DNA of 64,000 bases from Diaporthe sp. PMI_573 (taxonomy: Eukaryota > Ascomycota > Sordariomycetes > Diaporthales > Diaporthaceae): positions 1,488,001 to 1,552,000 of the forward strand of contig JAJTUP010000010.1 in assembly GCA_021399435.1 (NCBI GenBank), in the 5' to 3' direction. Positions 22,659-34,201 of this stretch are shown here, piece after piece. The notes below the pieces were generated by a model, which saw only the letters and a list, made by a program, of their open reading frames with translations, was not told where the DNA came from and ran no database searches. Every line of letters starts with the position of its first letter. Position 1 is the first letter of the stretch. A program made the position numbers and the translations under genes.

Positions 22659-24838
22659 TCATTTAACAACAGGGGATACATGGCATTTCAGCGGAGCCTT
22701 AAACAGCGCAAGGCCGACGTCAATCCAGTCAAAGTCCTCATCCTTTGTCCCATCCAGCGTGATATCGAAACGGCGGTATAGACTGGCCAGGGCAAGATAC
22801 ATCTCACACCAGGCTAGATTTATGCCCAAGCAACTCCGAGGCCCCTTTGAAAACGGCACAAAGAACTTCTCGTGTCTCTCTCGCGCCTCCGGGTCCTCGG
22901 TAAGCCAGCGCTCAGGAATGAATTGCTCTGGTTTCTCAAAAGCGTACGGGTGCTGCATCGGGAACAGCACGCCCATACTCACGATGGTCTAGGTACGACG
23001 GGTGGGATTAGTCAATGTAGAATGAATATTGGAAGAGTTTGAATGCTATCAAGGACCACTCACATTTCCAGGTATAAAATCTTCACCTATTTTGGCGCCC
23101 TTTGCTGGGACAAGCCTTGAGTTCTCAGACGTTGTTGTTGGAGCCATACGCAAAGACTCCTTGATTACCGCGGTCTGTGAATATCAAACAGTAAGCATCA
23201 TGGTTACGCATCGTTCCGATGGAGTATTTTGCTTTGGAGTATTGCTCTTACCAAGTAGGGCAGCTTCTCGAGCTGGGCTGCTTTAGGCATCGGCCCGTGG
23301 AGGTCTGGCCACAGCTCCTTGATCTCTGCCTTGACCCTGGTCATTTTCTCAGGGTACTTGCACAGCTGATAGGTTGCCATCGTCATTGTCGCCCCTGTGG
23401 TGTCGGTGCCGGCAATTACCTTGACTCGTAATCAGTACTCGCTCCAGAAATCGAAACCGGCCCAGATTGCCCTTTGCGAGTTAATTGACTGGGCTCCCAG
23501 ACTTACAAGCGCAATTGACTCCTCCAGCAAGGATGCCCTGGTCGGCATGCGTTTCCCTTTGGTGTACTTCTCCGGATCACACAAGGCTCGGTAAATGAGT
23601 GGAAAGTCAGTTTCTTCGTGCTTATCCAGACCCGCTTGAATCTTATCGATCTGTTGTGCGAACGCCTAGAAACAATGATGAATCAGCTCCTTGTCAGAAA
23701 TCATTCACATATCCATCATAGGTCTTCAGCTGTTGAATTTCGATCTTAGAGTCCACTCACGTCTTTCATTTGCGCGAAAGCGACACCTTTCTTGAATAAA
23801 ACCAGCGCGACCCACTCCGGGACTAGGAGTATGAGCTGTCGAACCACCCAGAAGTGCTTGAATACCATGAACCATGAGACTATGGACTCCATAGACTCAA
23901 GGACGGGACTGTGAAAGTCCTCGCTCTCGAAGCACGACGCCGAGTCGCCGAAGCACAGGGTTGTAATGGTTTCCAGCCCGATGCAACGGAACCCTAGCGA
24001 CATGTTCACAGAAGCCCCTTTTTCATAGAGTCGGGTGAGGTTGGCACAGAATTTGTTGATCTGGTGCTCTGTCAGCATGACAGTGGAAAGCCAGGAGAAA
24101 TAACAGATCAGCCACGCACATTAGCCTCGATGAGCTGCTCCCGCATATAGACAGCGCTCTTGGAGAAAAAAGGATGAAGAATGTCCTTCCGGTCCTTGTT
24201 GTCTGAATGTTTGACAAATGTGACCGTGGCACCGTCCCCGCCCAGGAGTGCGTACATGTACTAGTATGTGTTAATTATCTGCCTACAATGGTGCGTTGCA
24301 GAACATTTCAAAACATCAAATACAGGGTAAGCTAGCGAACGGAGAACAACGCACTGGGTCCTTATCAAAACGTTTCCGGTAGATATCATCGTAATGCGTA
24401 GGATGATTGAAGTGAAGCTGCACGTCAACGAGCGGTATGTCAGCTGCTTGGAATCATCCGACTGAATGCTATTTTCCGAACCATCTAAACTCACTCTGTT
24501 TGGTCCAATCCTCACGACGTCGCCTGAGTTGTATGTTAGTCCAATCTGATGAATTGCGGTAAGCGTTAATAGAATTACCGACCATATTTGGCATGCAAGT
24601 CGATGCAGATGTGATGCATCGATCTGTGCGCGAGCGCCTGCTGGTAAGCTGACCACCAGCTCGTCGCTGCAGCTAAACGCGGGCCAGGGAACTTCGAGAG
24701 AGGATGGAAGTATACATTCTGGATGCCCTTGATGACCCCATAGACTACCCAAACGGCTGTAGCGAGGACAAGACCAGCTTTGAGCGAATCCACCGCGAAT
24801 TGGAGGATGTTCACCTCCACCACGGTGCCGAGAGCCAT
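22659..24838 (-). CDS. Cytochrome P450 monooxygenase (9 exons), terpenoid cluster
   Basis: A microsomal heme monooxygenase. The start at 24838 gives an N-terminal membrane anchor (GLVLATAVWVVYGVIKG) followed by the proline hinge KFPGPRLAA. Eight introns fall between fragments that read through in phase: VVRIGPNR; LHFNHPTHYDDIYRKRFDKDP; the exon with LLGGDGATVTF; INKFCANLTRLYEKG; AFAQQIDKIQAG; the I-helix oxygen motif VIAGTDTTGATM; the K-helix KESLRMAP; then FIPERW and the heme loop FSKGPRSCLGINLAW with the Cys ligand. All signature motifs are present and the length is normal. It diverges from the terpene synthase at 25891 across about 1 kb, so it is probably co-regulated and oxidises the cyclase product. 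Confidence 0.9.
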
Positions 24839-25890
24839 GATGTCGCAGCGAGAATCACGGCACCGAAAATCCTTACCTCGCTCCGTGGAAAGCCAGAGAA
24901 AGTCTGGGTGTTGCTGCTAGATGTAGAGGTCCGCAGACTTGTGGAAAATCTTCTAGCAGGCTGACGAGGGCCTTGATCCAGCCTTGGTTTTCATGACACC
25001 ACTTACTCGCGTGGCACCACTTGGGGACAATGGTCCCACTTGTTGCAGATAGGAGAGAGCCAAGAGCGTTACAGGGCCAGGACGTATTGCCTGTCACCGC
25101 AAGACAAGTTGTACGCAAGTCTGGGGCTCGATGTCGTTTCCTGCCCTCATTGGATTAACCGCAAGTGATGCTGGGCAAAACTAACTTTTGTGGCTTCGCC
25201 AAGAATTTCGACTGGGGCTGTGATTTCTGACTCGTCTGGCTGTAATACGATCGTATCAACTGTTTCTTTTCAACTGCGCACAGTATAATCTATCAATAGG
25301 ACTCTCGAACGTGTTCTTGAGTGCCGGATGGGCTCAGTTCAACATTCCAAGGAGGATAGCGAGACTGGTATTCCCTGTGTGGAAGGTCAGATCTCTTCGA
25401 TTAATTTATCCTGGTTTGACTAGCACCTAAAATAGACAGAGATATCAGGTGGAAAAGCTCTAAAGCCAAGCATTAGTGAAACATTGGTGCATCTCGTTAA
25501 AGAAGTGGTATAGCTGTTGTGTATCGGGCCGTTTGGGAACCGTGGGGAGGTGGTACTTTGCACTCTCTTGGCAGTGGCTTCACACTGGACGCGAGTAAGT
25601 GGTACTGATGTTGTTTGACTCCCCGGATGGTTGGGCAGTGAAAACCCCTTGATATTCTTAATCGCTATTCTGTTATTTCTGTACCGGGATGAAGTTCTTG
25701 ACTCAATCACTGTTCAAGGGGAAGATTCGACCCAGAGTCAAGCAAGCCCATAAGCCATCTTTTATGAATTGCTCCATTCCCCCATCTGAGCCTCTGGTAT
25801 GAGGAGTTCTGCAAATTTGAGAATCTAACTTGTCCGTCTCTTGGAATAAGGAATAACTTCAAGTGCCTGATCCTAAACACAACTCTCGTC
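24839..25890. promoter_or_regulatory. Divergent promoter region between P450 and terpene synthase
   Basis: Gene-free spacer between two divergent starts. A short imperfect repeat of (T)GGCACCACTT/GACACCACTT lies near 24994-25022. I cannot assign a binding site. Confidence 0.35.
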
Positions 25891-27325
25891 ATGCCTTCCT
25901 CCGAACTAACGCTCTCGTTTGTCAACAGTTAGTACAACCAGTCGCCCATTGTTATGTCGCCTGTTCTATTCTGATCATGTTCTCAAACCTCAGGTCGTAT
26001 CACTTCTCAGCACAACTGCAAAGATGTGTCCAGGATATCTTATTCCTACGACTGGCTCAAGGACGTCTCGGCAGCCTATCTGAGCAAGTGGCCCCCAGAA
26101 GTCTCTGGGTACCGGAGACTTTCTGGTACACGGCCTAGCACGCCATCGTCCGGAGACAGCGGAAAAGCTGAGACAATCGACGTCAATGGTTTCGATATCT
26201 ACCCGCGGGAGGCTGGCCTGCCTTGGCCAACGGGTTTGCATAAAGGACGGCAGAGCCGCCACTGGAGCGCTGGCCTGAAGATCTCTTCCGAGCTTCTGGA
26301 GCTGTTCAGCTCCGATGCTGACTCAAACAAGGCCGTCCGCCCGAATGGGAAGTCTCTGGCCAAGATAGCCCAGCACGAGCTCTTGTTGCCGGAAGAAGAT
26401 CGGTTCACCAAGTTTGCCACGTATCTGTTTCCCGAGGCGGATGAGGAGAGAACGAGGCTCTTGGCGGCAACGATTGTGTTCATTGTTATCTTTGATGGTA
26501 AGCGAACATGGGTCTCCTATTAATAGTAACAGTGGGTCGTCCGCGCGTACTGACAGTGATTCAGATTCCTGGGAGATGCATGAGACGGACAAGTTGGGAG
26601 TCGTGCGCGATGATTTCATCAGGCGTCTTGAATGCGGCGCCGAAGAAGGCGACAAGACTGAGCTTCAAGAAATGATTAACTACGTCGTTAGCGGCCTAAA
26701 GGGCCATGATAAGATCGCTGGAAACGCAGGCCAGGAAGTCATCACCCACCTGGTGGCCTTTTGTCGTCATGTTCCCCCACGGTCGGAGTTTGCGAGTCTG
26801 GCTGACTACCTTATGTACCGCAATATCGACGCGGGTGTCCCGTGAGTTATATTCCATTGGTGAGGAAGCTAGCTGTCTAACAAAAGCTGACTGAATTACA
26901 GGTATATTCTGGCTTGTGTTAAATTCTCGCTCGCATCGAATGTTTGTATCGAGGATCCCAAGCTCGCCCATATCTTACGCTTAGTCAGTGACCACGTTTC
27001 GCTGGTAAATGACCTAGCCTCGTTTGACAAAGAGCTCCGCGCTTTCGAGAATGGTAAGGTGTGTTACATGATCAATGCCGTCGATGTTGTGCGGAAATTG
27101 TTTGGCCTGTCGACTTGGCAATCCGCAAAGGCTTTAACCTTCGCCATGCAGTTGGAAGTGGAGTCCCTGATGGAAGAAGAGCTGGCGAGGCTTTCTGTGA
27201 ACGGTTGTTTGACACCGCAAGAAGAAAGATTCCTCGAGGCATGTCTCACGATGGTGTCAGGAAACATGTTTTATTCTATTGTCACCTCGCGCTACGGTGG
27301 AGAGGAAGCCAGAATTGCCTACTAG
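25891..27325 (+). CDS. Class I terpene synthase (Terpene_syn_C_2-like), 4 exons, 413 aa
   Basis: Cyclises a prenyl diphosphate, most likely farnesyl diphosphate by size. Exons 25891-25927, 25994-26497, 26565-26841 and 26902-27325 join in phase. The metal-binding Asp-rich motif is FDDSWEM (D180, D181, E184), split by the second intron. The second Mg site is [10 protein letters not shown] (N309, S313, E317), the NSE triad. Between them KHILR-type helices and an Arg-containing helix ([16 protein letters not shown], then [10 protein letters not shown]) fit the family, and the C-terminus has [21 protein letters not shown]. The tiny first exon is needed to keep the frame and begins [13 protein letters not shown]450 genes flank it on both sides. 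The product cannot be predicted. Confidence 0.88.
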
Positions 27326-27845
27326 TCTAGTTACCAGTCATGCCATCCTACATTTCACTTAGTCAAGAACAGATACAAATTTAGAATAATGCTTTCACGT
27401 TGCTACACATCGCAAAGAGTAAGGAACTTCTACTGTCGCCAAAATGTCAAGAGCAAGAAGGACAGGCCTTAGTTATGAACGGGTGTGGAGTGGCCCGAAT
27501 ACTGGAGGGTTCGGAGACCGAGATTGGCCTGCATTAGTGCTCTTCCGGGAAGGCGATAGCCACAGTGCGAGCGGGCATCGAACCAGAATGGTGGCGCCAC
27601 CTTGGTACAGGGGCTGGCGTATTCTAGTACACACTACAAAATGTGGATGCCTTCACATATTAAGCCTTAAGCCAAGAATGGACGAGTCATGATTGTCGAC
27701 TGTTAATAATACTTAGACAAGGTTGAGCCTAAAGGGATTGTTTCAAGAAAACTCGCTGCCTTGTCTTTACTGTTGATTGTGATTTCCCGGAAATCCCCTC
27801 AAAATAGCATGTGTTTGTACAAGTGTCTTCATCCGGTATACAACG
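27326..27845. promoter_or_regulatory. Spacer upstream of second P450
   Basis: About 0.5 kb between two genes of the same direction; no gene supported. Confidence 0.3.
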
Positions 27846-29561
27846 ATGCACTATCTTCTGGTCTACGCTTGCGGCCTTCTTCTTGTCACTTGCTTCGTTG
27901 CGATACGACGTTGTTACACCCCATACCTCAGAGATGTTCCCGCGCTGGGGGTGCTTGCCACAGTCAGCAGGTTGGAGTATGTACGGCAGATTTTGACGGC
28001 ACGTATGGAAAGAAATTTGCTAGAGGCTCACAGGCGATTAGGTGAGTATCATGAGATGTGAATTGGAAGAAAAGCAAGAGAATCAAGCTGATAAGCTGTT
28101 AAGGCCCCCTAGTTCGCATCGCTCACAACGAGATTTCCATCGCTGACCCAGCAGCCATACCAATCATTTATGATACCGAGCAGAAATGGGTCAAGGTATG
28201 CCCCGCTTGCTCTTTAATCTATCAAATCCCCCCAGTGCAGCTAACAACCTGCAAGGCCGATTGGTACTCCATGTTCGGATTCCCAAATCCAAGCGATGTC
28301 AATTTGTTCTCCTCCATAAACCCAGTAGACCACAAGCGCATGAAACGTAATGTGGCATCAACTTATTCTATGTCAGCGCTGATGGAGCTGGAGCCATTCG
28401 TCGACTCAACCCTCACACTGTTCCTACAGCGCTTGGACGAGGCCGCCGTATCCCCCGAAACTCCCATCATTGAGCGAGGGCCACCCGTTGACTTGGCACA
28501 GTGGCTGATGTGGCTTGCGGCCGATGCCATCGGCGAGCTGAGCTTTTCCCGCCGCCTCGGGTTTCTGGACACCATGTCCGACGTAGGAAACTATGCAAAG
28601 ATAGTCGACGGTTTCATTTCGTACATTTCGGCGGTTGCCGTTGTACCATCTATGCACAAGTTCCTCTTCGGCAACCCCATCATACCGTATCTCGTCAAAG
28701 TCCCTTCACTAATCATCTCCGATATCACAAACGAAGAAGTCAAGAAGCGGAGGGATGCAGATGAGGCACACCTGGATCTCATGGGGAGGATCATGGAGTC
28801 TCAGAAGGCCGCTGGCCCAGAGAGGTTCCCACAGTCAGAAATCTTCAACATGGCAGCAGTGAACCTGACAGCCGGTAGTGACACTACTGCCACCGGCATG
28901 CACTCACTGATCTACTACCTTCTCAAACATCCACATGCTATGAGAAAGCTGCAGGCTGAAATCGACGAGGCGGACAAGGCAGGAAGATTATCGAAAATCC
29001 CGCAATACAAAGAGACAAACCACACGGCAATGCCCTACCTCGCCGCCTGTATCAAGGAGACCTTCCGAATACACCCTGCCGTGACCATATCGCTGCCTCG
29101 CCACGTGCCTGAAGGAGGTGCTTACATCTGCGGCCAGTTCTTCCCGGCCGGAACAAGGGTCGGAGTCTCGCCGTACGTCGTCGGCCGGGACAAGCAGTTG
29201 TTCGGAGAGGATTCCTATGACTTCCGACCAGAGCGCTGGATCGAGTGCTCCCGTGAAAAACTGATTGCCATGGAAAACGGCTGTTTGCACGTGAGTCCTC
29301 CATGTCCAGTCATAGCTACCTTAGTGTAGGCGCCGCCTTCCTTTAAAGCTGACTTTGACATAGTTTGGTCATGGCTCTCACGTATGTATGGGCCGCCATA
29401 TTGCGATGCTGGAGATAACCAAGGTTATAGTAGCTGTTCTTCGGGATTTTCGGCTTGAGCTTGCTTCGCCGCGCGAAGAGTGGCAGATCAGCACGTATAA
29501 TGTACCCAAGCCAAAGTCTATCAACGTTTGGATATACGGGAAGAAAATACTTATCAAATAA
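27846..29561 (+). CDS. Cytochrome P450 monooxygenase (4 exons, 503 aa), terpenoid cluster
   Basis: Exons 27846-28041, 28113-28195, 28256-29290 and 29364-29561 join in phase to 503 aa, a normal P450 length. The N-terminus is a membrane anchor (LLVYACGLLLVTCFVAI). Motifs in order: NPVDHKRMKRNVASTYS (C-helix); LTAGSDTTATGMHSL (I-helix oxygen binding); CIKETFRIHP (ExxR); RPERWI; and FGHGSHVCMGRHIAMLE (heme-Cys loop) at the start of the last exon. The sequence differs strongly from the P450 at 22.7-24.8 kb (different heme loop and exon plan), so the two are not a recent duplication. It follows the terpene synthase on the same strand and probably acts on its product. Confidence 0.92.
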
Positions 29562-30311
29562 GTTGAACACCCAGTAATCAAATATTCAAATTTCTCCATA
29601 TTTCCCGTTATTACCGGGTGTATTGTTCCACGTTGTGCAGTATCTTACTTGCGGTGGATGAGTTTGCTCGTTCGCATAGGTTCCTATAAGATATTTAGAT
29701 GTGGTTTCGTTTTTAATCCGTGCACATCCTCTGATAGAGCTGTAGGCAGTCCCTTCCCACAGCGCTAAACGCTCAGAAACCCATCATGGGATAACATACA
29801 ACGCCGGTAAAAGTTGGTTTGAAATACGAATATGGCACTTGCGCCAAAAACATAGACAGCCTTGTGGCAGCGGCACAAATGAGGCTAGCCGAGAGCAGCT
29901 TCTAGCGGCGCTGTCTGTAAGATGTTTAGGGTCTTCTTCAATGAAAAGAATTGGACTGATTGTCAGTGTGACTAAGCATGTGGGTAGGAGATGCAATAGA
30001 GAAGGTCTGAGGAATGGGTCTAAGACAAGGACAAGGAAAGCAATATGCAGACCTCGAGACTCGAGGCGTTCGGCTGACGTAGTATAGTCATTTCGAGCAT
30101 TTACTCTCAATGAAAGACATAGAATAGAGGAGATAATGAGCTCAAACCAGTTCCAATTATTCCCAGAAGAAATAATAAAAAATAAAAATATACTGAAAGA
30201 ACAGCTGGCAGCGTGGTTGTACTTCTGACACACCATGTGGGTGCGATTGTAATTAGGACCAGTTGTCCTCTCGGGACTGAGCCTGATCCGCAAGCGCTGA
30301 TAGAAATGTGA
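29562..30311. other. Convergent 3' spacer
   Basis: AT-rich with small frames only; right boundary of the terpenoid cluster. Confidence 0.35.
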
Positions 30312-32195
30312 TCAATGTATGATCAACCAATTGATATCTTCAGGTGACATTCTCAGATCCAGTGGCAGGGCATGTATGTCCGCCTCACCAAGTACGCCGA
30401 CCAGTACACAATGAGTCACCCTAGTCTGCTCCTCAGTATAACCCGTGATCTTTGCAATGGTTTCTTCGACGCTGTTGTCACCTTCCCACCTGAGTGGCCT
30501 GAAAACACAACTGAGCAGTTCTGTTCTGCTGTAGCCAGAGCAACCAAAAATTTGCTTGCCGGGAAGGTAGCCGTATTTTTCCTTGCGACAAGTCGCAATG
30601 ATGTCTCCAGATTGTGCATCGGCAGGAACCAAGACACAGTAACCGGACCGTGATATGGCAATTCTCATGTCCGGAGAACCATAGACAGCTCTGTGTCCAC
30701 TGAGCCTTTGTAAACTATAGTACTGTTTGAGGAGGTATTGGAGATAAGACGCTGTCGCTCCCAGCGTTCCCCTTTGGGAGGGCGGACTCCAGAACTCGTA
30801 GGGAAAGTAAAACTCGTCAGAATCTTCCAATGTGTCGTTAGGGATACGGCGTACACCTTCTTCCACCTGCTTGAGCTCCCTCCTCTGCTTATCTCGTAGA
30901 TGCCTGTCTGATAGCCGCGGCAACAACCTGCTGACGCAGTAAATGTGCTCAAGAGGCCCAGACCAAGGATAGCTACTACCAGAGACCCGATCGTTATGAC
31001 GAGACGGGTTCGTGGCCGGGGTCACTATCACTGATGTGCGACAGTCGCCATCGACGGCTAGTAAATCCTGGAACGTGCTCCAGGGCAGGTCGACAAGCCA
31101 GGCGTGGAGACCCCAGTCAGGGACCCAAGATGGAAGATGCGCCAAACCCTGCGGCCTTTTGATGCTCCTCGCTGTCACGGCGAGGCCGAACGAAGCCAGC
31201 GCGTACCTGGCCGTGGATAGGTAAACGTGTCGTATGGATGCTCTATAGTCGACTTTCAAGTATTTCGAGACCTCTTCTTCGTCTGTGATCATGCCCATGT
31301 GAGCAAAGACCACATCTCTGGGGTCAGACGCGCGACAGCCAGCCCTGAGATCAAGTATCTTTAACAGAGTACGGTCTGATACGTTACAACGAACTGTTTC
31401 CATCTCCCGTAGGACCCGTTTGCGAGAGGCCTGCAGCCCGTCTCCGAGGCTTCGGGCAGACGAATCTGGCACCAATGGGAGTAGGAGTTTGCATAATTCG
31501 CGCCAACGGATGCGTTGTCTGCCTAGCTGAATCCAGGGATCGGCTGACAGCACGAGCTCCTGAAACACCCACGTCCGCGTGAACCAAGGGCGTCCTACAA
31601 TGTCTTCTAGTAAAGCTTCGGGGTTCTGAGGCGCTGGGTCTCCCGCAAAAAGACATTTAACAGCCTCGCTCTCATGACCTAAGTAGATGATCGTGCTTCT
31701 GGCGCAAGAATAGATTCGCCCCATCAGTGGGACTTGTTGGTTTCTTTGAATGTCAGTGGGGTCGATTATCAAAGGTCCGAAGGAAAACAAAATCGAATCG
31801 GAAAGTGGCAAGGCATGCTAGAGCCGGGCTGGGCGGACAGAGCCCTGGGACAAGTGACTGGCTTACCTCTCACTAATATCTGCTTGGTCAATGCATAAAG
31901 CATCGGCCCAGATGCGATGCGTGCGGTCTGGATCCCGTATGTCCCTCAACGCTGTAGCCAGGTTGGCTGTGATGTTGACCCTCGTGCCATCAAGGATGAT
32001 GGTCTCAATTGGCGCCGGGTCGCCCCAGACGTAAGAGAGAGCAGTGTAGCAGCTGAGGATATCAAAGCTACACACGGCGATGGAGGTCTGGAGTAGAGAA
32101 CCGCAAAGCTCCGCAGCGCGATCGGCTGCCGGCAATAATAGCAGCAGCCGCATTCCATCTGGCTCTGTCAAAGGTGCATACTCATATTGGTCCAT
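30312..32195 (-). CDS. HET (heterokaryon incompatibility) domain protein, 2 exons, 586 aa
   Basis: Exon 1 32195-31867 and exon 2 31743-30312, joined in phase (AG|A, Arg). The HET domain is complete: CYTALSYVWGDP, RIWADALCIDQADISER, then NQQVPLMGRIYSCARSTIIYLG and WFTRTWVFQELVLS. It continues with the common post-HET elements DPRDVVFAHMGMI, DYRASIRHVYLSTARYAL and LPSWVPDWG. HET proteins trigger cell death after fusion of genetically different hyphae. The C-terminal half is the variable region and has no recognised domain. Unlike the copy at 7.2-8.6 kb it has no internal stop. It faces away from the NACHT gene at 34.2 kb across 2 kb. Confidence 0.9.
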
Positions 32196-33763
32196 TTTTG
32201 TGGCTCTGACACACTTGCCTAGAAGCTTAGGCTGCGGCTACAAAGATAACAAGAGAAGAATGCAGGCGGCAAAATCCTGACTGGGTACGTCAAGATGTAA
32301 GTGGATCCTCAGTTAGCTTACAAGTGGATGAACAGAAGGCCCACCCGCGGGCAGAGTTCGACTCATCCCAATTACTCGCACATGATCGCCAAGCGCCCAC
32401 CATCCAATCGCGAGCCTGGCAAAGAGTATGTTCCCAGGCGTCACAATCGAGGCCATCTAGGAGACACTGGAAGAGTGTAAATGGTGATTGCACAGTCTCA
32501 TTGGTATATTACCCAATTTTACTCTCGGTAATAAGACCAGCATCCCTACCAGGCTCCAGGACTTGATGGCTTCTCACCTTACTGCCCCGTGAAAGTACGG
32601 CAAAATACATAAAAACATCAAGTAGATTCACTTCAAATCCACCCATGTCTCTTAGGCCTTTCGTCTAATGAATGGCGCCTTTACTAGACTATTGCACATG
32701 ATCTACGATATGCAAATCATGCGGCCGACCTCATTCCGCAGACGCGAGGTCCTCAAGACTCATGCGTCCGGACTTGAGCTGGGAAACATCGAACGGCAAT
32801 TAAGGACCCCAGGATCGGGCATCCTTTTCTAAATAAAATTTTGGAGCAAGTGATAGAAGACATGGGCTTGTAGCGTCACCTCGGGAGTCTAACCCGAGAG
32901 ATTGAGGTCAGACTAAGTGTGTTGGTAAGCTTGCGACAGGGTCGGCGAAGGTTGGAGCGTCAGTGAGACATCGGCACAGCCGTGCACGAGCTGCACACAC
33001 ACTTCCTAGCTACTGCTCGCCCACGGCGTTAACACAGCTCTGTGTCAGGTTCGTCCGCCGTCTTCCAATTGTGACCGGTCCCGTCCGTATCCCGTAGAAG
33101 GACTCCATTTCGAGACATCCTGACTACTGCCACTTGGGACGGATAGGTATTTAACAGCAGGCCGAATGCAGAATTGTAACTAACGTATGCAGGTGGACGG
33201 GTTTGTAAGTGCTGGAGGTCGGCCGTTGGCAGGGTAGGGTCGGATCTTGAGCCGTTCTACACTAAAGTTAGTCCAAAGGTACTGTATGTTATGTCAGCAG
33301 GACCACCCCGCAGCGCCATACATCACGTCTGAAGATGTTCCTGTGTGTTGGCCGCTTCGCTCTACGTCAGCAGGTGCACTCTTACTTGCATCCAGGGGCT
33401 GACTCAATCCAAATCCATTAAGAGGGCCAGGGTAGCCGTACGGGAACTAAAGAAGCCGGCCAGGGTCTCCTGCATAGTTGCCGTGGACGTAGTCTGACAG
33501 CACCTCCTAAGAGGCGTGTAGCGCCGGAGGAGGCGTGTAGCGCCGAGGCATCTGGATCAGCATGGTCACAAGAACGGTACGGATGTGTCGAGGGCCCATG
33601 GGCCTTGCAAGCCACGAGGAGGGCTCGGGGCGCATGTCGCTGCTCGGTACCTAGGTAGAAGGCCTGTGCGATGAACAAAGAGACCGGCGGAGTGATGTGG
33701 CAAATGGCACCGTCCTTGGAACCGACCAATCACTGCAACTCAATCGACTGCACGCGACGGTGC

Positions 33764-33813
33764 AAGAGAAATTTGCAACAGAGAAAAGATGCGACATGGC
33801 CTGTCTTGCAGCC
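33764..33813 (+). repeat. 50-bp dispersed repeat, copy 1
   Basis: Matches 41769-41818 at 47 of 50 bases (beginning AAGAGAAATTTGCAACAGAG). Both copies include an ATG followed by codons for Met-Ala-Cys-Leu-Ala. Similarity falls off sharply on both sides. Probably a mobile-element or gene fragment; this copy leads into a 53-codon frame with no features. Confidence 0.6.
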
Positions 33814-34005
33814 TGCCTGCTGCACCTTAATCGACTGCATGAGAGATGTAAACTGAGGGGCCGACGATGTACAGTTATGAGCAAAAATAGCTTCCTCTTT
33901 ATAATATCATTTCCAAACTGTGGGAATGCCCCACATAGTGTCAACTTATTAGTGTAAACACCGTGTACATCACAGGGAGTTCCTAAATCGTTGTAAAGAT
34001 GGGGA

Positions 34006-34043
34006 AACGGATAGGTGGACGGGTACCCGTCCACCTATCCGTT
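34006..34043. repeat. 38-bp perfect palindrome upstream of the NACHT gene
   Basis: Two 19-base arms with no spacer, centred on GGTACC (arm begins AACGGATAGGTGG). After one mismatch on each side three more G/C pairs match (34002-34004 with 34045-34047). It ends 158 bases before the NACHT start codon. It could be a transposon footprint, two abutting terminal repeats or a strong cruciform or RNA hairpin. Confidence 0.85.
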
Positions 34044-34201
34044 CCCCTCACCTAATTCTGTCCTTACTTATGAGGCACCAGTTGTTCAGGCATCAGCGGC
34101 ATCCTGCGGTCACCTAGGTCCATTTTGCGTCAGTCGCGACAGATCGACCTTCAGCATCTCCAACTTGCGCGCGTAATCACAATCGAGATCCATCACTCAA
34201 G

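Larger units (their letters stand above)
32196..34201. other. 2-kb divergent spacer between HET and NACHT genes
   Basis: No gene supported. Contents: two direct copies of GAGGCGTGTAGCGCCG (33511-33526 and 33530-33545), a 50-bp sequence shared with 41769-41818, and a perfect 38-bp palindrome at 34006-34043. The spacer should contain both promoters. Confidence 0.5.

Noticed and set aside
32880..32920. Hairpin CTCGGG...CCCGAG considered as a tRNA or small RNA
   Set aside because: No cloverleaf, anticodon or T-arm consensus could be built around it.
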